Notes under the pieces: generated by a model
What the model saw: the letters and a program-made list of their open reading frames with translations, nothing else
The model's database searches: none
What the model was told of the DNA's origin: nothing
Part shown: piece by piece, positions 28,546 through 36,605 of the stretch
Layout: each line of letters opens with the position of its first letter
Numbering within the stretch: position 1 is the stretch's first letter
Origin: Agromyces flavus
Lineage (GTDB): Bacteria; Actinomycetota; Actinomycetes; Actinomycetales; Microbacteriaceae
Length of the DNA stretch: 64,000 nucleotides
Direction: 5' to 3'
Assembly: GCF_900104685.1 (NCBI RefSeq)
Contig: NZ_LT629755.1
Coordinates: 186,001-250,000, forward strand
Made by a program: the position numbers and the translations under genes

Positions 28546-28616
28546 GCACTTCCACGAACCCGCGCCCCTGAGGCGCGGGGGACACCCTCGGACGGAGGCC
28601 GAGGCACCGGAAGTGC
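28546..28616 (+). promoter_or_regulatory. branched leader before rpsM
   Basis: A closing stem GCACTTCC (28546-28553) with GGAAGTGC (28609-28616) encloses two hairpins: CCCGCGCC/GGCGCGGG (28559-28566 with 28572-28579) and CCTCGG/CCGAGG (28586-28591 with 28599-28604). This would fold as a three-way junction about 40 nt before the rpsM start. A ribosomal-protein-binding autoregulatory leader is one possible role. Confidence 0.55.
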
Positions 28617-28653
28617 TCCACACCTCCGACTCACTCAACAGGAGAACGCCACC

Positions 28654-29034
28654 ATGGCACGTCTGGCAGGAGTCGACATCCCGCGCGAGAAGCGCGTGGA
28701 GATCGCACTGACCTACATCTACGGCGTGGGTCGCACCCGCGCGCTCGAGACGCTGAAGGCCACCGGCATCAGCGGCGACATCCGCGTGAAGGACCTCAGC
28801 GACGACCAGCTCGTCGCCCTGCGCGACCACATCGAGGGCACCTACAAGGTCGAGGGCGACCTCCGCCGCGAGGTGGCCGCCGACATCCGCCGCAAGGTCG
28901 AGATCGGCTCGTACGAGGGCATCCGCCACCGTCGCGGCCTCCCGGTCCGCGGCCAGCGCACCAAGACCAACGCTCGTACCCGCAAGGGCCCGAAGCGCAC
29001 CGTCGCCGGCAAGAAGAAGCCCGGCCGCAAGTAA
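28654..29034 (+). CDS. rpsM: 30S ribosomal protein S13
   Basis: S13 (126 residues) sits at the 30S head and contacts P-site tRNA and L5. [22 protein letters not shown] and the C-terminal [18 protein letters not shown] are typical. ATG after CAGGAGAACGCC. First gene of the alpha-type group here. Confidence 0.97.
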   Translation: MARLAGVDIPREKRVEIALTYIYGVGRTRALETLKATGISGDIRVKDLSDDQLVALRDHIEGTYKVEGDLRREVAADIRRKVEIGSYEGIRHRRGLPVRGQRTKTNARTRKGPKRTVAGKKKPGRK

Positions 29035-29066
29035 CCGCTCGCGCCAAGATCTAGGAGATTCCACAC

Positions 29067-29465
29067 ATGGCAGCACCCAAGGCGGCGACTCGCAAGCCGC
29101 GCAAGAAGGAAAAGAAGAACATCGCCGTGGGCCAGGCCCACATCAAGTCGACGTTCAACAACACCATCGTGTCCATCACCGACACGACCGGTGCCGTGAT
29201 CAGCTGGGCCTCGTCGGGAGGCGTCGGCTTCAAGGGCTCGCGCAAGTCGACCCCGTTCGCCGCGCAGCTGGCCGCCGAGTCGGCCGCGCGCCAGGCGCAG
29301 GAGCACGGCATGAAGAAGGTCGACGTCTTCGTCAAGGGCCCGGGCTCTGGCCGCGAGACCGCGATCCGCTCGCTCCAGGCCGCGGGCCTCGAGGTCGGCA
29401 GCATCAACGACGTGACGCCCCAGGCGCACAACGGATGCCGCCCGCCCAAGCGTCGCCGCGTCTAG
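29067..29465 (+). CDS. rpsK: 30S ribosomal protein S11
   Basis: S11 (132 residues) lines the mRNA exit channel on the 30S platform. [15 protein letters not shown] and the C-terminal signature [19 protein letters not shown] are present. rpsD (S4), which follows in many bacteria, is absent; a palindromic repeat fills the gap to rpoA. Confidence 0.97.
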   Translation: MAAPKAATRKPRKKEKKNIAVGQAHIKSTFNNTIVSITDTTGAVISWASSGGVGFKGSRKSTPFAAQLAAESAARQAQEHGMKKVDVFVKGPGSGRETAIRSLQAAGLEVGSINDVTPQAHNGCRPPKRRRV

Positions 29466-29483
29466 CACACTCCGCACTGCGGA

Positions 29484-29552
29484 TCGAGGAGGCCGTCAGG
29501 CCGTCTCGAGATCCGGTCTCGAGACGCGCCCGGTGAACCGGGCGCTCCTCGA
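29484..29552 (+). repeat. REP-like multi-hairpin element between rpsK and rpoA
   Basis: TCGAGGAG (29484-29491) pairs with CTCCTCGA (29545-29552), enclosing GTCTCGAGA/TCTCGAGAC (29503-29511 with 29517-29525) and GCGCCCGG/CCGGGCGC (29526-29533 with 29538-29545), plus a small GGCC-GTCA-GGCC. The layout and the GTCTCGAGACGC core resemble dispersed palindromic repeats that I recall from Microbacteriaceae intergenic regions. Confidence 0.55.
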
Positions 29553-29638
29553 CCCGCAGCACACGTTCTCTCCACAACTCAAGATCCTCGAACTCGCAGG
29601 TGTCATATAGCGGACACCCTGCCGAAAGGAATCACACC

Positions 29639-30625
29639 GTGCTGATCGCACAGCGCCCGACGCTCACCGAAGAGAACATCTCGGAGTTCCGTTCGCGTTT
29701 CGTGATCGAGCCCCTCGAGCCGGGCTTCGGTTACACCCTGGGCAACTCCCTCCGTCGCACCCTCCTCTCCTCGATCCCCGGCGCGGCCGTGACGAGCATC
29801 CGCATCGACGGCGTGCTCCACGAGTTCTCGACCGTCCCGGGCGTGAAGGAGGACGTGACCGAGATCATCCTCAACATCAAGAACCTGGTCGTCTCCAGCG
29901 AGCACGACGAGCCCATCACGGCCTACCTGCGCAAGCAGGGCGCCGGTGAGGTCACCGCGGCCGACATCTCCGCTCCGGCCGGAGTCGAGGTGCACAACCC
30001 CGACCTGGTCATCGCGACGCTCAACGACTCGGCGAAGTTCGAGCTCGAGCTCACGATCGAGCGCGGCCGCGGCTACGTCTCGGCCTCGCAGAACCGCAAC
30101 GAGTACTCCGAGGCCGGCCAGATCCCGGTCGACTCGATCTACTCGCCGGTCCTGAAGGTCACGTACCGCGTCGAGGCCACGCGTGCCGGTGAGCGCACCG
30201 ACTTCGACCGCCTCGTGGTCGACGTCGAGACCAAGCCCGCCATCTCGCCGCGCGACGCGATCGCGTCGGCCGGTCGCACGCTCACCGAGCTGTTCGGCCT
30301 CGCCCGCGAGCTCAACACCGCCGCCGAGGGCATCGAGATCGGCCCCGCGCCGGTCGACGCCGTGCTCTCGAGCGAGCTGTCGATCCCCATCGAGGACCTC
30401 GACCTCTCGGTGCGCTCGTACAACTGCCTCAAGCGCGAGGGCATCAACACGGTGTCCGAGCTCGTGGCCCTGTCGGAGTCGCAGCTGATGAACATCCGCA
30501 ACTTCGGCCAGAAGTCGGTCGACGAGGTCAAGGACAAGCTCACCGAGATGGGCCTCTCGCTCAAGGACTCGGTCCCCGGCTTCGACGGCGCCCACTTCTA
30601 CACGGGCTTCGACGACGAGAACTAG
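29639..30625 (+). CDS. rpoA: RNA polymerase alpha subunit
   Basis: Alpha (328 residues) dimerises to start RNA polymerase assembly, and its C-terminal domain contacts UP elements and activators. The N-terminal domain has [25 protein letters not shown] (about residues 26-50); the C-terminal domain (about 250-312) has the helix-hairpin-helix [15 protein letters not shown] and [12 protein letters not shown]. The GTG at 29639 follows GAAAGGAATCACACC; the frame to 29600 adds a non-family peptide. Confidence 0.97.
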   Translation: MLIAQRPTLTEENISEFRSRFVIEPLEPGFGYTLGNSLRRTLLSSIPGAAVTSIRIDGVLHEFSTVPGVKEDVTEIILNIKNLVVSSEHDEPITAYLRKQGAGEVTAADISAPAGVEVHNPDLVIATLNDSAKFELELTIERGRGYVSASQNRNEYSEAGQIPVDSIYSPVLKVTYRVEATRAGERTDFDRLVVDVETKPAISPRDAIASAGRTLTELFGLARELNTAAEGIEIGPAPVDAVLSSELSIPIEDLDLSVRSYNCLKREGINTVSELVALSESQLMNIRNFGQKSVDEVKDKLTEMGLSLKDSVPGFDGAHFYTGFDDEN

Positions 30626-30671
30626 CAGGCCACGGGCCGCACCAACCCCCCACCACTGGAGATAACGAACC

Positions 30672-31220
30672 ATGCCGAAGCCCACGAAGGGCCCCCGCCT
30701 CGGAGGCGGACCCGCGCACGAGCGCCTGCTGCTCGCGAACCTCGCCGCCGCGCTGTTCACGCACGAGCGGATCACCACCACCGAGACCAAGGCCAAGCGT
30801 CTGCGTCCGCTGGCCGAGCGCCTCGTCACGTTCGCCAAGCGCGGTGACCTGCACGCGCGCCGTCGCGTGCTCGCCGTGATCGGCGACAAGTCGGTCGTGC
30901 ACAAGCTGTTCACCGAGATCGCGCCGCAGGTGGCCGACCGCCAGGGCGGCTACACGCGCATCACGAAGATCGGCAACCGCAAGGGCGACAACGCGCCCAT
31001 GGCGGTCATCGAGCTCGTCCTCGAGCCCGTGACGCCGAAGCAGCGCGCCGCGAAGCCGGCCGCCGAGGCCGCGCCCGCCGCGCCCGCCGAGGAGCCCGCC
31101 GCCGAGGAGACGCCCGAGGTCGTGACCGAGGCCGAGGCCGCGGTCGACGAGGCCGCCGGTTCCGAGGCGTCCGAAGAGTCGGCCGAGCAGGCCGAGACCG
31201 AGGAGGCGTCGGCGAAGTAG
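30672..31220 (+). CDS. rplQ: 50S ribosomal protein L17 with acidic C-terminal tail
   Basis: L17 lies near the tunnel exit. The core [22 protein letters not shown] to VIELVLEP spans about 118 residues; the protein has 182. The extra C-terminal portion is Ala/Glu-rich and strongly acidic ([18 protein letters not shown]…), opposite in charge to the L15 tail. Last gene before a perfect-stem terminator. Confidence 0.96.
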   Translation: MPKPTKGPRLGGGPAHERLLLANLAAALFTHERITTTETKAKRLRPLAERLVTFAKRGDLHARRRVLAVIGDKSVVHKLFTEIAPQVADRQGGYTRITKIGNRKGDNAPMAVIELVLEPVTPKQRAAKPAAEAAPAAPAEEPAAEETPEVVTEAEAAVDEAAGSEASEESAEQAETEEASAK

Positions 31221-31238
31221 CCGTCGCGCCAGTCGACC

Positions 31239-31272
31239 GAGGGGCCCCGATGCGAATGCATCGGGGCCCCTC
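31239..31272 (+). terminator. terminator of the infA-rplQ group
   Basis: A perfect 15-bp stem (31239-31253 with 31258-31272) and loop GAAT, 18 nt after the rplQ stop. The converging gene on the other strand ends at 31285, so it probably works in both directions. Confidence 0.85.
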
Positions 31273-31284
31273 GCCGTCCCCCGT

Positions 31285-32007
31285 TCAGCCGTGCGCGTGG
31301 TGGTCGAGGGAACGCCGGACGACGAGGACGACGCTCATGGTGATCACCCACGCCCAGAACACGGCGTACGGGATGAACCACCATCCGCCCTCCCAGACGT
31401 ACCGCACGGCGACGAGCCCGACGCCCGCCGCGATCGCCCACCAGCCCGCCCAGGCACGTCGGCGACAGGGGCCGTCGACGAGCACCCAGCCGCATCCGAT
31501 CGCGAAGGCGCCGAGGGCGAGCCACGCGTTGGCGAAGCCGAGGTTCGCGAGGTCGAAGGCGTACGTGGCCACCGCGGAGTCGATCCCGCCCCGGTTGGCT
31601 GCGGCATCCCAGCTCGCGTCGATGACGCCGTAGGCCGCAGCGACCGCTGCCGACACGAGCGCGGCCGTGGACCGCCAGGCCGGTTCGCCCTCGTACCGGC
31701 GCAGGATGGTCGTGAAGCCGGCCGCGAACCACAGGAACGCGAGCATGCCGACCGATGCCGTCGCCATGGCGGCCGTCACCCACGGCTCGTCGCTCGCGGC
31801 GAAGAACGCGGCGATCTCCTCGGGCGAACCCGTGAAGGCGGGCTCGCCGAGCGCCGAGATCGCGATGATCGGGGCGAAGAGCAGCACGGTCGCGACGAGT
31901 CCGACGACCCCGATGGTACGGGTCCGCGACCGCCATCGCTCGTCGCGTGCCGCCGCCCTCGCGGCATCGTCCGGTCCGGTCGTGGTTCGAGTCGTGGCGT
32001 CGCTCAC
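31285..32007 (-). CDS. multi-pass membrane protein, DUF4386-like topology
   Basis: A 240-residue protein with about six hydrophobic helices starting near residue 35. There is a conserved-looking extracellular motif GSPEEIAAFF after the first helix and two tryptophan-rich C-terminal helices (GGWWFIPYAVFWAWVIT). Length and layout recall DUF4386-type proteins, but I cannot confirm the family. The GTG at 32007 was preferred over the open-frame start at 32151 because GAGGGAGG lies just before it and the first helix is then properly placed. A GATACT -10-like box lies upstream. Divergent from truA. Confidence 0.7.
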   Translation of the reverse strand: MSDATTRTTTGPDDAARAAARDERWRSRTRTIGVVGLVATVLLFAPIIAISALGEPAFTGSPEEIAAFFAASDEPWVTAAMATASVGMLAFLWFAAGFTTILRRYEGEPAWRSTAALVSAAVAAAYGVIDASWDAAANRGGIDSAVATYAFDLANLGFANAWLALGAFAIGCGWVLVDGPCRRRAWAGWWAIAAGVGLVAVRYVWEGGWWFIPYAVFWAWVITMSVVLVVRRSLDHHAHG

Positions 32008-32087
32008 GGGAGCCTCCCTCGTCGCGGCCAGTATCGTCGCGCGGCGCGACCGGCGGTAGCACCCGACCGGGGGAGCGCGCCGACCCG

Positions 32088-32102
32088 TAGGCTGTTCGCG
32101 TG
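32088..32102 (+). promoter_or_regulatory. leaderless promoter of truA
   Basis: TAGGCT (32088-32093) lies 6 nt before the GTG at 32100; no ribosome binding site is present. Confidence 0.6.
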
Positions 32103-33044
32103 CGAGACCACGCCCCCAGCCCGCCGGGCGACGAGACGGATGCCGCGGCATCCGTCGTGCGCCTGCGGCTCGATCTCGCCTACCAGGGCACCGACTTCGC
32201 CGGGTGGAGCCGCCAGCCCGGGCTGCGCACGGTGCAGGGCGTGCTCGAGGGCGCGCTCGCCACGCTGTTCCGCCGCGAGGGCGTCGCGCCGCGGCTCGTG
32301 GTGGCGGGCCGCACCGACGCGGGCGTGCACGCGTCGCGCCAGGTCGCGCACCTCGACGTCACGGCAGCGGCGCTCGACGCCGTCACGCGACCGCGGCGGG
32401 GCGAGGCCGGGAGCGGCGCCGCCGTCGATCCCGGAGCCGTGCTGGTCCGGCGACTGCGCGGCATCCTCGGATCGCACGACGCCGACGTGGTCGTGCGATC
32501 CGCCCGACCGGCGGCCGAGGGATTCGATGCGCGGTTCTCGGCCGTCTGGCGCCGCTACGAGTACCGGGTGGCCGATGCGTCCGCCGAGCACGACCCGATG
32601 CAGCGGCATCGCACGGTGTGGTACCCGCGCGAACTCGACGTCGATTCGATGGATGTCGCGGCGCAGACGCTGATCGGCCTCGCCGACTTCGCGGCGTTCT
32701 GCAAGCCGCGCGAGGAGGCCACGACGATCCGCACGCTCCAGTCGTACCGCTGGCGGCGGAGCGGCGACGGTGCGCTCGTCGCATCGCTCCAGGCCGACGC
32801 GTTCTGCCACTCGATGGTCCGCGCGCTCGTCGGGGCATGCCTCGCCGTGGGCGAAGGGCGCCTCGACGTCGGCGGCCCGACCGAGCTGCTGCACGCGCGC
32901 GAGCGCACGAGCGCCTTCAAGGTCCTCCCGGCCAAGGGGCTGACGCTGACCGAGGTCGGATACCCGCCCGACGAGGAGCTGGCCGCCCGGGCGCAGCAGA
33001 CGAGGGCGCGCCGCGAATTGCACGTCGACGGCGTGGTCGGCTAA
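32100..33044 (+). CDS. truA: tRNA pseudouridine(38-40) synthase
   Basis: Converts uridines 38-40 of the tRNA anticodon stem to pseudouridine. The catalytic aspartate is Asp73 in AGRTDAGVHASRQVAH. SFSG-type RNA contacts and the C-terminal FCHSMVRALVGACLAVGEG are present. 314 residues, somewhat longer than the E. coli enzyme because of an Arg/Gly/Ala insertion (about residues 95-120). Followed by the rplM promoter, which overlaps its last codons. Confidence 0.95.
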   Translation: MRDHAPSPPGDETDAAASVVRLRLDLAYQGTDFAGWSRQPGLRTVQGVLEGALATLFRREGVAPRLVVAGRTDAGVHASRQVAHLDVTAAALDAVTRPRRGEAGSGAAVDPGAVLVRRLRGILGSHDADVVVRSARPAAEGFDARFSAVWRRYEYRVADASAEHDPMQRHRTVWYPRELDVDSMDVAAQTLIGLADFAAFCKPREEATTIRTLQSYRWRRSGDGALVASLQADAFCHSMVRALVGACLAVGEGRLDVGGPTELLHARERTSAFKVLPAKGLTLTEVGYPPDEELAARAQQTRARRELHVDGVVG

Positions 33045-33059
33045 GATCTCCCCTTGGTG
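33018..33059 (+). promoter_or_regulatory. rplM-rpsI promoter
   Basis: TTGCAC (33018-33023), 18 nt and TAAGAT (33042-33047), overlapping the truA stop. CCCTTGGTG (33051-33059) follows 3 nt after the -10, exactly as in the infA promoter. The leader is about 130 nt. Confidence 0.65.
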
Positions 33060-33182
33060 CCGTCGACTGCGTCGGTACCCGATGTTGAGCCCTCCACCGG
33101 GGCCGTTCGACCCGCATCGCGGGCGAACCCCCACCGGAGCGGGATTCACGAACCCCTCACTCGATCAGAAAGCAGCACTACT

Positions 33183-33629
33183 GTGACGCGCACCTACACC
33201 CCGAAGGCGAACGAGATCCAGCGCGACTGGGTCGTCATCGACGCCACCGACGTCGTGCTCGGCCGCCTCGCGAGCCACGCTGCCGCCATCCTGCGCGGCA
33301 AGCACAAGCCGATCTTCGCGAGCCACGTCGACACCGGCGACCACGTGATCATCGTCAACGCCGGCAAGGTCGCCCTGACCGGCCAGAAGCTCGAGCAGAA
33401 GAAGGCGTACCGCCACTCCGGCTACCCGGGCGGCCTCAAGGCCGTCGGCTACGCCGAGCTCCTCGAGAAGAACCCCGTCCGCGCCGTCGAGAAGGCGATC
33501 CGCGGCATGCTCCCGAAGAACTCGCTCGGACGCCAGCAGCTGAAGAAGCTGAAGGTCTACGCCGGCCCGGAGCACCCGCACGCGGCTCAGCAGCCGAAGC
33601 CGTACACCCTCACCCAGGTCGCCCAGTAA
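33183..33629 (+). CDS. rplM: 50S ribosomal protein L13
   Basis: L13 (148 residues) is an early-assembly protein. [18 protein letters not shown] and [27 protein letters not shown] are family signatures. The GTG at 33183 gives family length; the frame upstream to 33054 lies in the leader. Forms the usual pair with rpsI. Confidence 0.97.
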   Translation: MTRTYTPKANEIQRDWVVIDATDVVLGRLASHAAAILRGKHKPIFASHVDTGDHVIIVNAGKVALTGQKLEQKKAYRHSGYPGGLKAVGYAELLEKNPVRAVEKAIRGMLPKNSLGRQQLKKLKVYAGPEHPHAAQQPKPYTLTQVAQ

Positions 33630-33667
33630 GCCCCGGCGCCGACGCGAAAAAGGATTCAGACACCACC

Positions 33668-34153
33668 ATGGCGAAGATCGCAGACCAGATCGACCAGGCT
33701 CCGGAGAGCTACAGCACCGAGACCCCGGCCGCAGCCGCCGCGCCCGCCGCGCGCCCCGTCCTCAACGTCTCCGGTGCGGCCGTCGGCCGCCGCAAGCAGG
33801 CCATCGCGCGCGTGCGCGTCGTGCCGGGCGCCGGCACCATCACGGTCAACGGCCGTGAGTTCGCGGACTACTTCCCGAACAAGCTGCACCAGCAGCTGAT
33901 CACCGACCCCTTCACCGTGCTCGAGCTCAGCGGCTCGTACGACGTGATCGCCCGCATCACCGGCGGCGGCCCCTCGGGCCAGGCGGGCGCGCTGCGCCTC
34001 GCGATCGCGCGTGCGCTCAACGAGATCGACCGCGAGAACAACCGTCCGACCCTGAAGAAGGCCGGCTTCCTCACGCGCGACGCCCGCGTCATCGAGCGCA
34101 AGAAGGCCGGTCTCAAGAAGGCCCGCAAGGCGCCGCAGTTCTCGAAGCGCTAG
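33668..34153 (+). CDS. rpsI: 30S ribosomal protein S9
   Basis: S9 contacts P-site tRNA through its C-terminal SKR tail, present here as QFSKR. Core [17 protein letters not shown] and [19 protein letters not shown] are intact. It is 161 residues, with about 35 N-terminal Ala/Glu-rich residues ahead of the core, as in other actinobacteria. Confidence 0.97.
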   Translation: MAKIADQIDQAPESYSTETPAAAAAPAARPVLNVSGAAVGRRKQAIARVRVVPGAGTITVNGREFADYFPNKLHQQLITDPFTVLELSGSYDVIARITGGGPSGQAGALRLAIARALNEIDRENNRPTLKKAGFLTRDARVIERKKAGLKKARKAPQFSKR

Positions 34154-34171
34154 TCTCGGGCACCGCATCCG

Positions 34172-35533
34172 ATGCCTCGGCTCTTCGGAACCGACGGGGT
34201 CCGGGGCCTGGCCAACCGTGAACTCACGGCTGACCTGGCCCTGGGCCTCGCCCAGGCGGCTGCCGCCGTCCTCACGCAGGGGCGGCACGCCGATGAACTC
34301 CGCGCCGCCGGTCGCCGGCCGGTCGCGGTCGTCGCACGCGACCCGCGCGTCTCCGGCGAGTTCCTGACGGCCGCCGTCTCGGCCGGTCTCGCGAGCTCCG
34401 GGGTCGACGTCCTCGACGCCGGTGTCATCCCGACCCCGGCGACCGCGTTCCTCATCGACAGCATCCGCGCCGACTTCGGCGTGATGATCTCCGCCTCGCA
34501 CAATCCCGCGCCCGACAACGGGATCAAGTTCTTCTCCTTCGGCGGCACCAAGCTGCCCGACCAGGTCGAGGACCGCATCGAGTCCTACCTCGGCCGTCAG
34601 AAGCTCGCTCCGACCGGCGGCGGCGTCGGTCGCATCCGCCGCTTCGCCGACGCCGAGGACCGCTACGTCGTCCACCTGCTCGGCACGCTGCCGCACCGCC
34701 TGGACGGGCTGAAGGTCGTGCTCGACTGCGCCCACGGCGCGGCCGCCGGCGTCTCGCCCGAGACCTTCCGCGACGCCGGCGCCGAGGTCGTCGTGATCGG
34801 CGCCGACCCCGACGGCATGAACATCAACGACGGCGTCGGGTCCACGCACCTCGAGCAGCTCCAGCGCGCCGTGGTCGAGCACGGCGCCGACGTGGGCATC
34901 GCGCACGACGGCGACGCCGACCGCTGCCTCGCGATCGACGCCGACGGCAACGTCGTCGACGGCGACCGCATCATGGCCATCCTCGCGGTGTCGATGCAGG
35001 AGCGCGGCACGCTCACCGACGACACGCTCGTGGTCACGGTGATGTCGAACCTGGGCCTCAAGCGCGCCATGGCCGAGCGCGGCATCCGCGTGGTCGAGAC
35101 CAAGGTCGGCGACCGATACGTGCTCGAGGCGCTCGGCGAGGGCGGCTACGCGCTCGGCGGCGAGCAGTCGGGCCACGTGATCATGTCCGAGTTCGCGACC
35201 ACGGGCGACGGCGTCCTCACGGGCCTGCACCTCGTGGCCGAGATGGCGCGCACCGGCAAGTCGCTGGCCGAGCTCGCATCGGTCATGACCGTCTACCCGC
35301 AGGTGCTCGTGAACGTCCGGGGCGTCGACCACCACGCGCTCGGCGACGACGCCGAGATCGCCGCCGCGGTGACGCGGGCCGAAGCCGAGCTCGGCGATTC
35401 CGGTCGCGTGCTGCTCCGTCCGAGCGGCACCGAGCCCATGGTGCGCGTCATGGTCGAGGCGGCCGTGCAGTCCGACGCCGAGGCGCACGCCAACCGGCTC
35501 GCCGACGTCGTCCGCGCCCGCCTCGCGAACTAG
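34172..35533 (+). CDS. glmM: phosphoglucosamine mutase
   Basis: Converts glucosamine 6-phosphate to glucosamine 1-phosphate for peptidoglycan precursors. The active-site serine is about Ser109 in [15 protein letters not shown]; the metal loop is [13 protein letters not shown], and the substrate loop is GEQSGHV. 453 residues. No ribosome binding site precedes the ATG, and a TAGTCT box (34151-34156) overlaps the rpsI stop 15 nt upstream, so a short-leader transcript is possible. Works with glmS, 2.4 kb downstream. Confidence 0.96.
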   Translation: MPRLFGTDGVRGLANRELTADLALGLAQAAAAVLTQGRHADELRAAGRRPVAVVARDPRVSGEFLTAAVSAGLASSGVDVLDAGVIPTPATAFLIDSIRADFGVMISASHNPAPDNGIKFFSFGGTKLPDQVEDRIESYLGRQKLAPTGGGVGRIRRFADAEDRYVVHLLGTLPHRLDGLKVVLDCAHGAAAGVSPETFRDAGAEVVVIGADPDGMNINDGVGSTHLEQLQRAVVEHGADVGIAHDGDADRCLAIDADGNVVDGDRIMAILAVSMQERGTLTDDTLVVTVMSNLGLKRAMAERGIRVVETKVGDRYVLEALGEGGYALGGEQSGHVIMSEFATTGDGVLTGLHLVAEMARTGKSLAELASVMTVYPQVLVNVRGVDHHALGDDAEIAAAVTRAEAELGDSGRVLLRPSGTEPMVRVMVEAAVQSDAEAHANRLADVVRARLAN

Positions 35534-35542
35534 CCGGCCGAC

Positions 35543-36499
35543 TCAGAGCTTGCGCAGCAGCACGTTCCGCACAGCGTGATCGGAGCCCTTGCGGAGCACC
35601 AGCGAGGCGCGCGACCGCGTCGGCCGGATGTTCTGCAGGAGATTCGGCTCGTTGATCGACTGCCAGATCGAGCGCGCACGCGCACGCGCCTCGTCCTCGG
35701 TGAGGCTCGCGTAGCGGTGGAAGTAGGAGCGCGGGTTGGCGAACGCCCCCCGCTGGAGCTTCAGGAACCGCTCCTCGTACCACCGGGCGATGTCGCTCGT
35801 GCGCGCGTCGACGTAGATCGTGAAGTCGAACAGGTCGCTCACGGCGAGCCGGTGGCCCGGACCAGGCGGCTGGAGCACGTTGAGCCCCTCGACGATGAGC
35901 ACGTCGGGGCGGCGGACCGTGATCTGCGCGTCGGGCACGATGTCGTAGGCGAGGTGCGAGTAGAAGGGCGAACGCACCTCGGGCGCGCCGGCCTTGACCG
36001 CGCTGACGAAGCGCAGGAGCGCACGGCGGTCGTAGGACTCGGGGAAGCCCTTGCGCTCCATGAGTCCACGCCGTTCGAGCTCGGCATTCGGGAACAGGAA
36101 GCCGTCGGTGGTCACGAGCTCGACGCGCGGGGTGTGCTCCCACCGCGCGAGCAGCTCGCGCAGGAGCCGGGCGATGGTCGACTTGCCGACGGCGACGGAG
36201 CCCGCGACGCCGATGACGAACGGCGTCGACTCGAACCGTTCGCGCAGGAAGGTGCTGGTGACCTCGTGCAGCGCCTTGGTGCCGCCGACGTAGAGATTGA
36301 GCAGCCGGCTGAGCGGCAGGTAGACCTCGCCGACCTCGTTGAGGTCGAGCGGTTCGCCGAGCCCGCGGAGCTGGACGATCTCGGTCTCGCGAAGCGGCGA
36401 CGGCATCGACGGTGCGAGCGCCGCCCAGTCGGCTCGGTCGAGTTCGACGAAGGGCGACGCCTGCGGCGTGTGCGACGACGGGCTCTGCGGATCGGGCAC
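35543..36499 (-). CDS. coaA: type I pantothenate kinase
   Basis: Phosphorylates pantothenate, the first and regulated step of coenzyme A synthesis. Walker [15 protein letters not shown] (about residues 90-103) is intact, as are the RKGFPESYD and [17 protein letters not shown] signatures. About 318 residues. Two in-frame GTG codons exist (36505 and 36499); 36499 is preferred because a TAGACT box ends 6 nt before it. Lies opposite to glmM and glmS, tail to tail with glmM. Confidence 0.94.
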   Translation of the reverse strand: MPDPQSPSSHTPQASPFVELDRADWAALAPSMPSPLRETEIVQLRGLGEPLDLNEVGEVYLPLSRLLNLYVGGTKALHEVTSTFLRERFESTPFVIGVAGSVAVGKSTIARLLRELLARWEHTPRVELVTTDGFLFPNAELERRGLMERKGFPESYDRRALLRFVSAVKAGAPEVRSPFYSHLAYDIVPDAQITVRRPDVLIVEGLNVLQPPGPGHRLAVSDLFDFTIYVDARTSDIARWYEERFLKLQRGAFANPRSYFHRYASLTEDEARARARSIWQSINEPNLLQNIRPTRSRASLVLRKGSDHAVRNVLLRKL

Positions 36500-36511
36500 C
36501 GGCACAGTCTA
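36497..36511 (-). promoter_or_regulatory. leaderless promoter of coaA
   Basis: On the reverse strand TAGACT (36511-36506) is followed by 6 nt and the GTG at 36499. Confidence 0.5.
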
Positions 36512-36589
36512 GTGGCGGGCCTGCGCGCCCCCGGGCACGGCGTGTGCGCGCTCCCGCCTGCTCCCGGCATTCGCCCATCCCGGCGCCGG

Positions 36590-36605
36590 TAGGATCGAGC
36601 GCATG
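36590..36605 (+). promoter_or_regulatory. leaderless promoter of glmS
   Basis: TAGGAT (36590-36595) lies 7 nt before the ATG at 36603; no ribosome binding site and no riboswitch-length leader are present, so glmS is not controlled by a glmS ribozyme here. Confidence 0.6.

Noticed and set aside
36506..36602. glmS ribozyme or long leader before glmS
   Set aside because: The -10 box is only 7 nt from the start codon and the coaA-glmS gap is about 100 nt, too short for the ribozyme.
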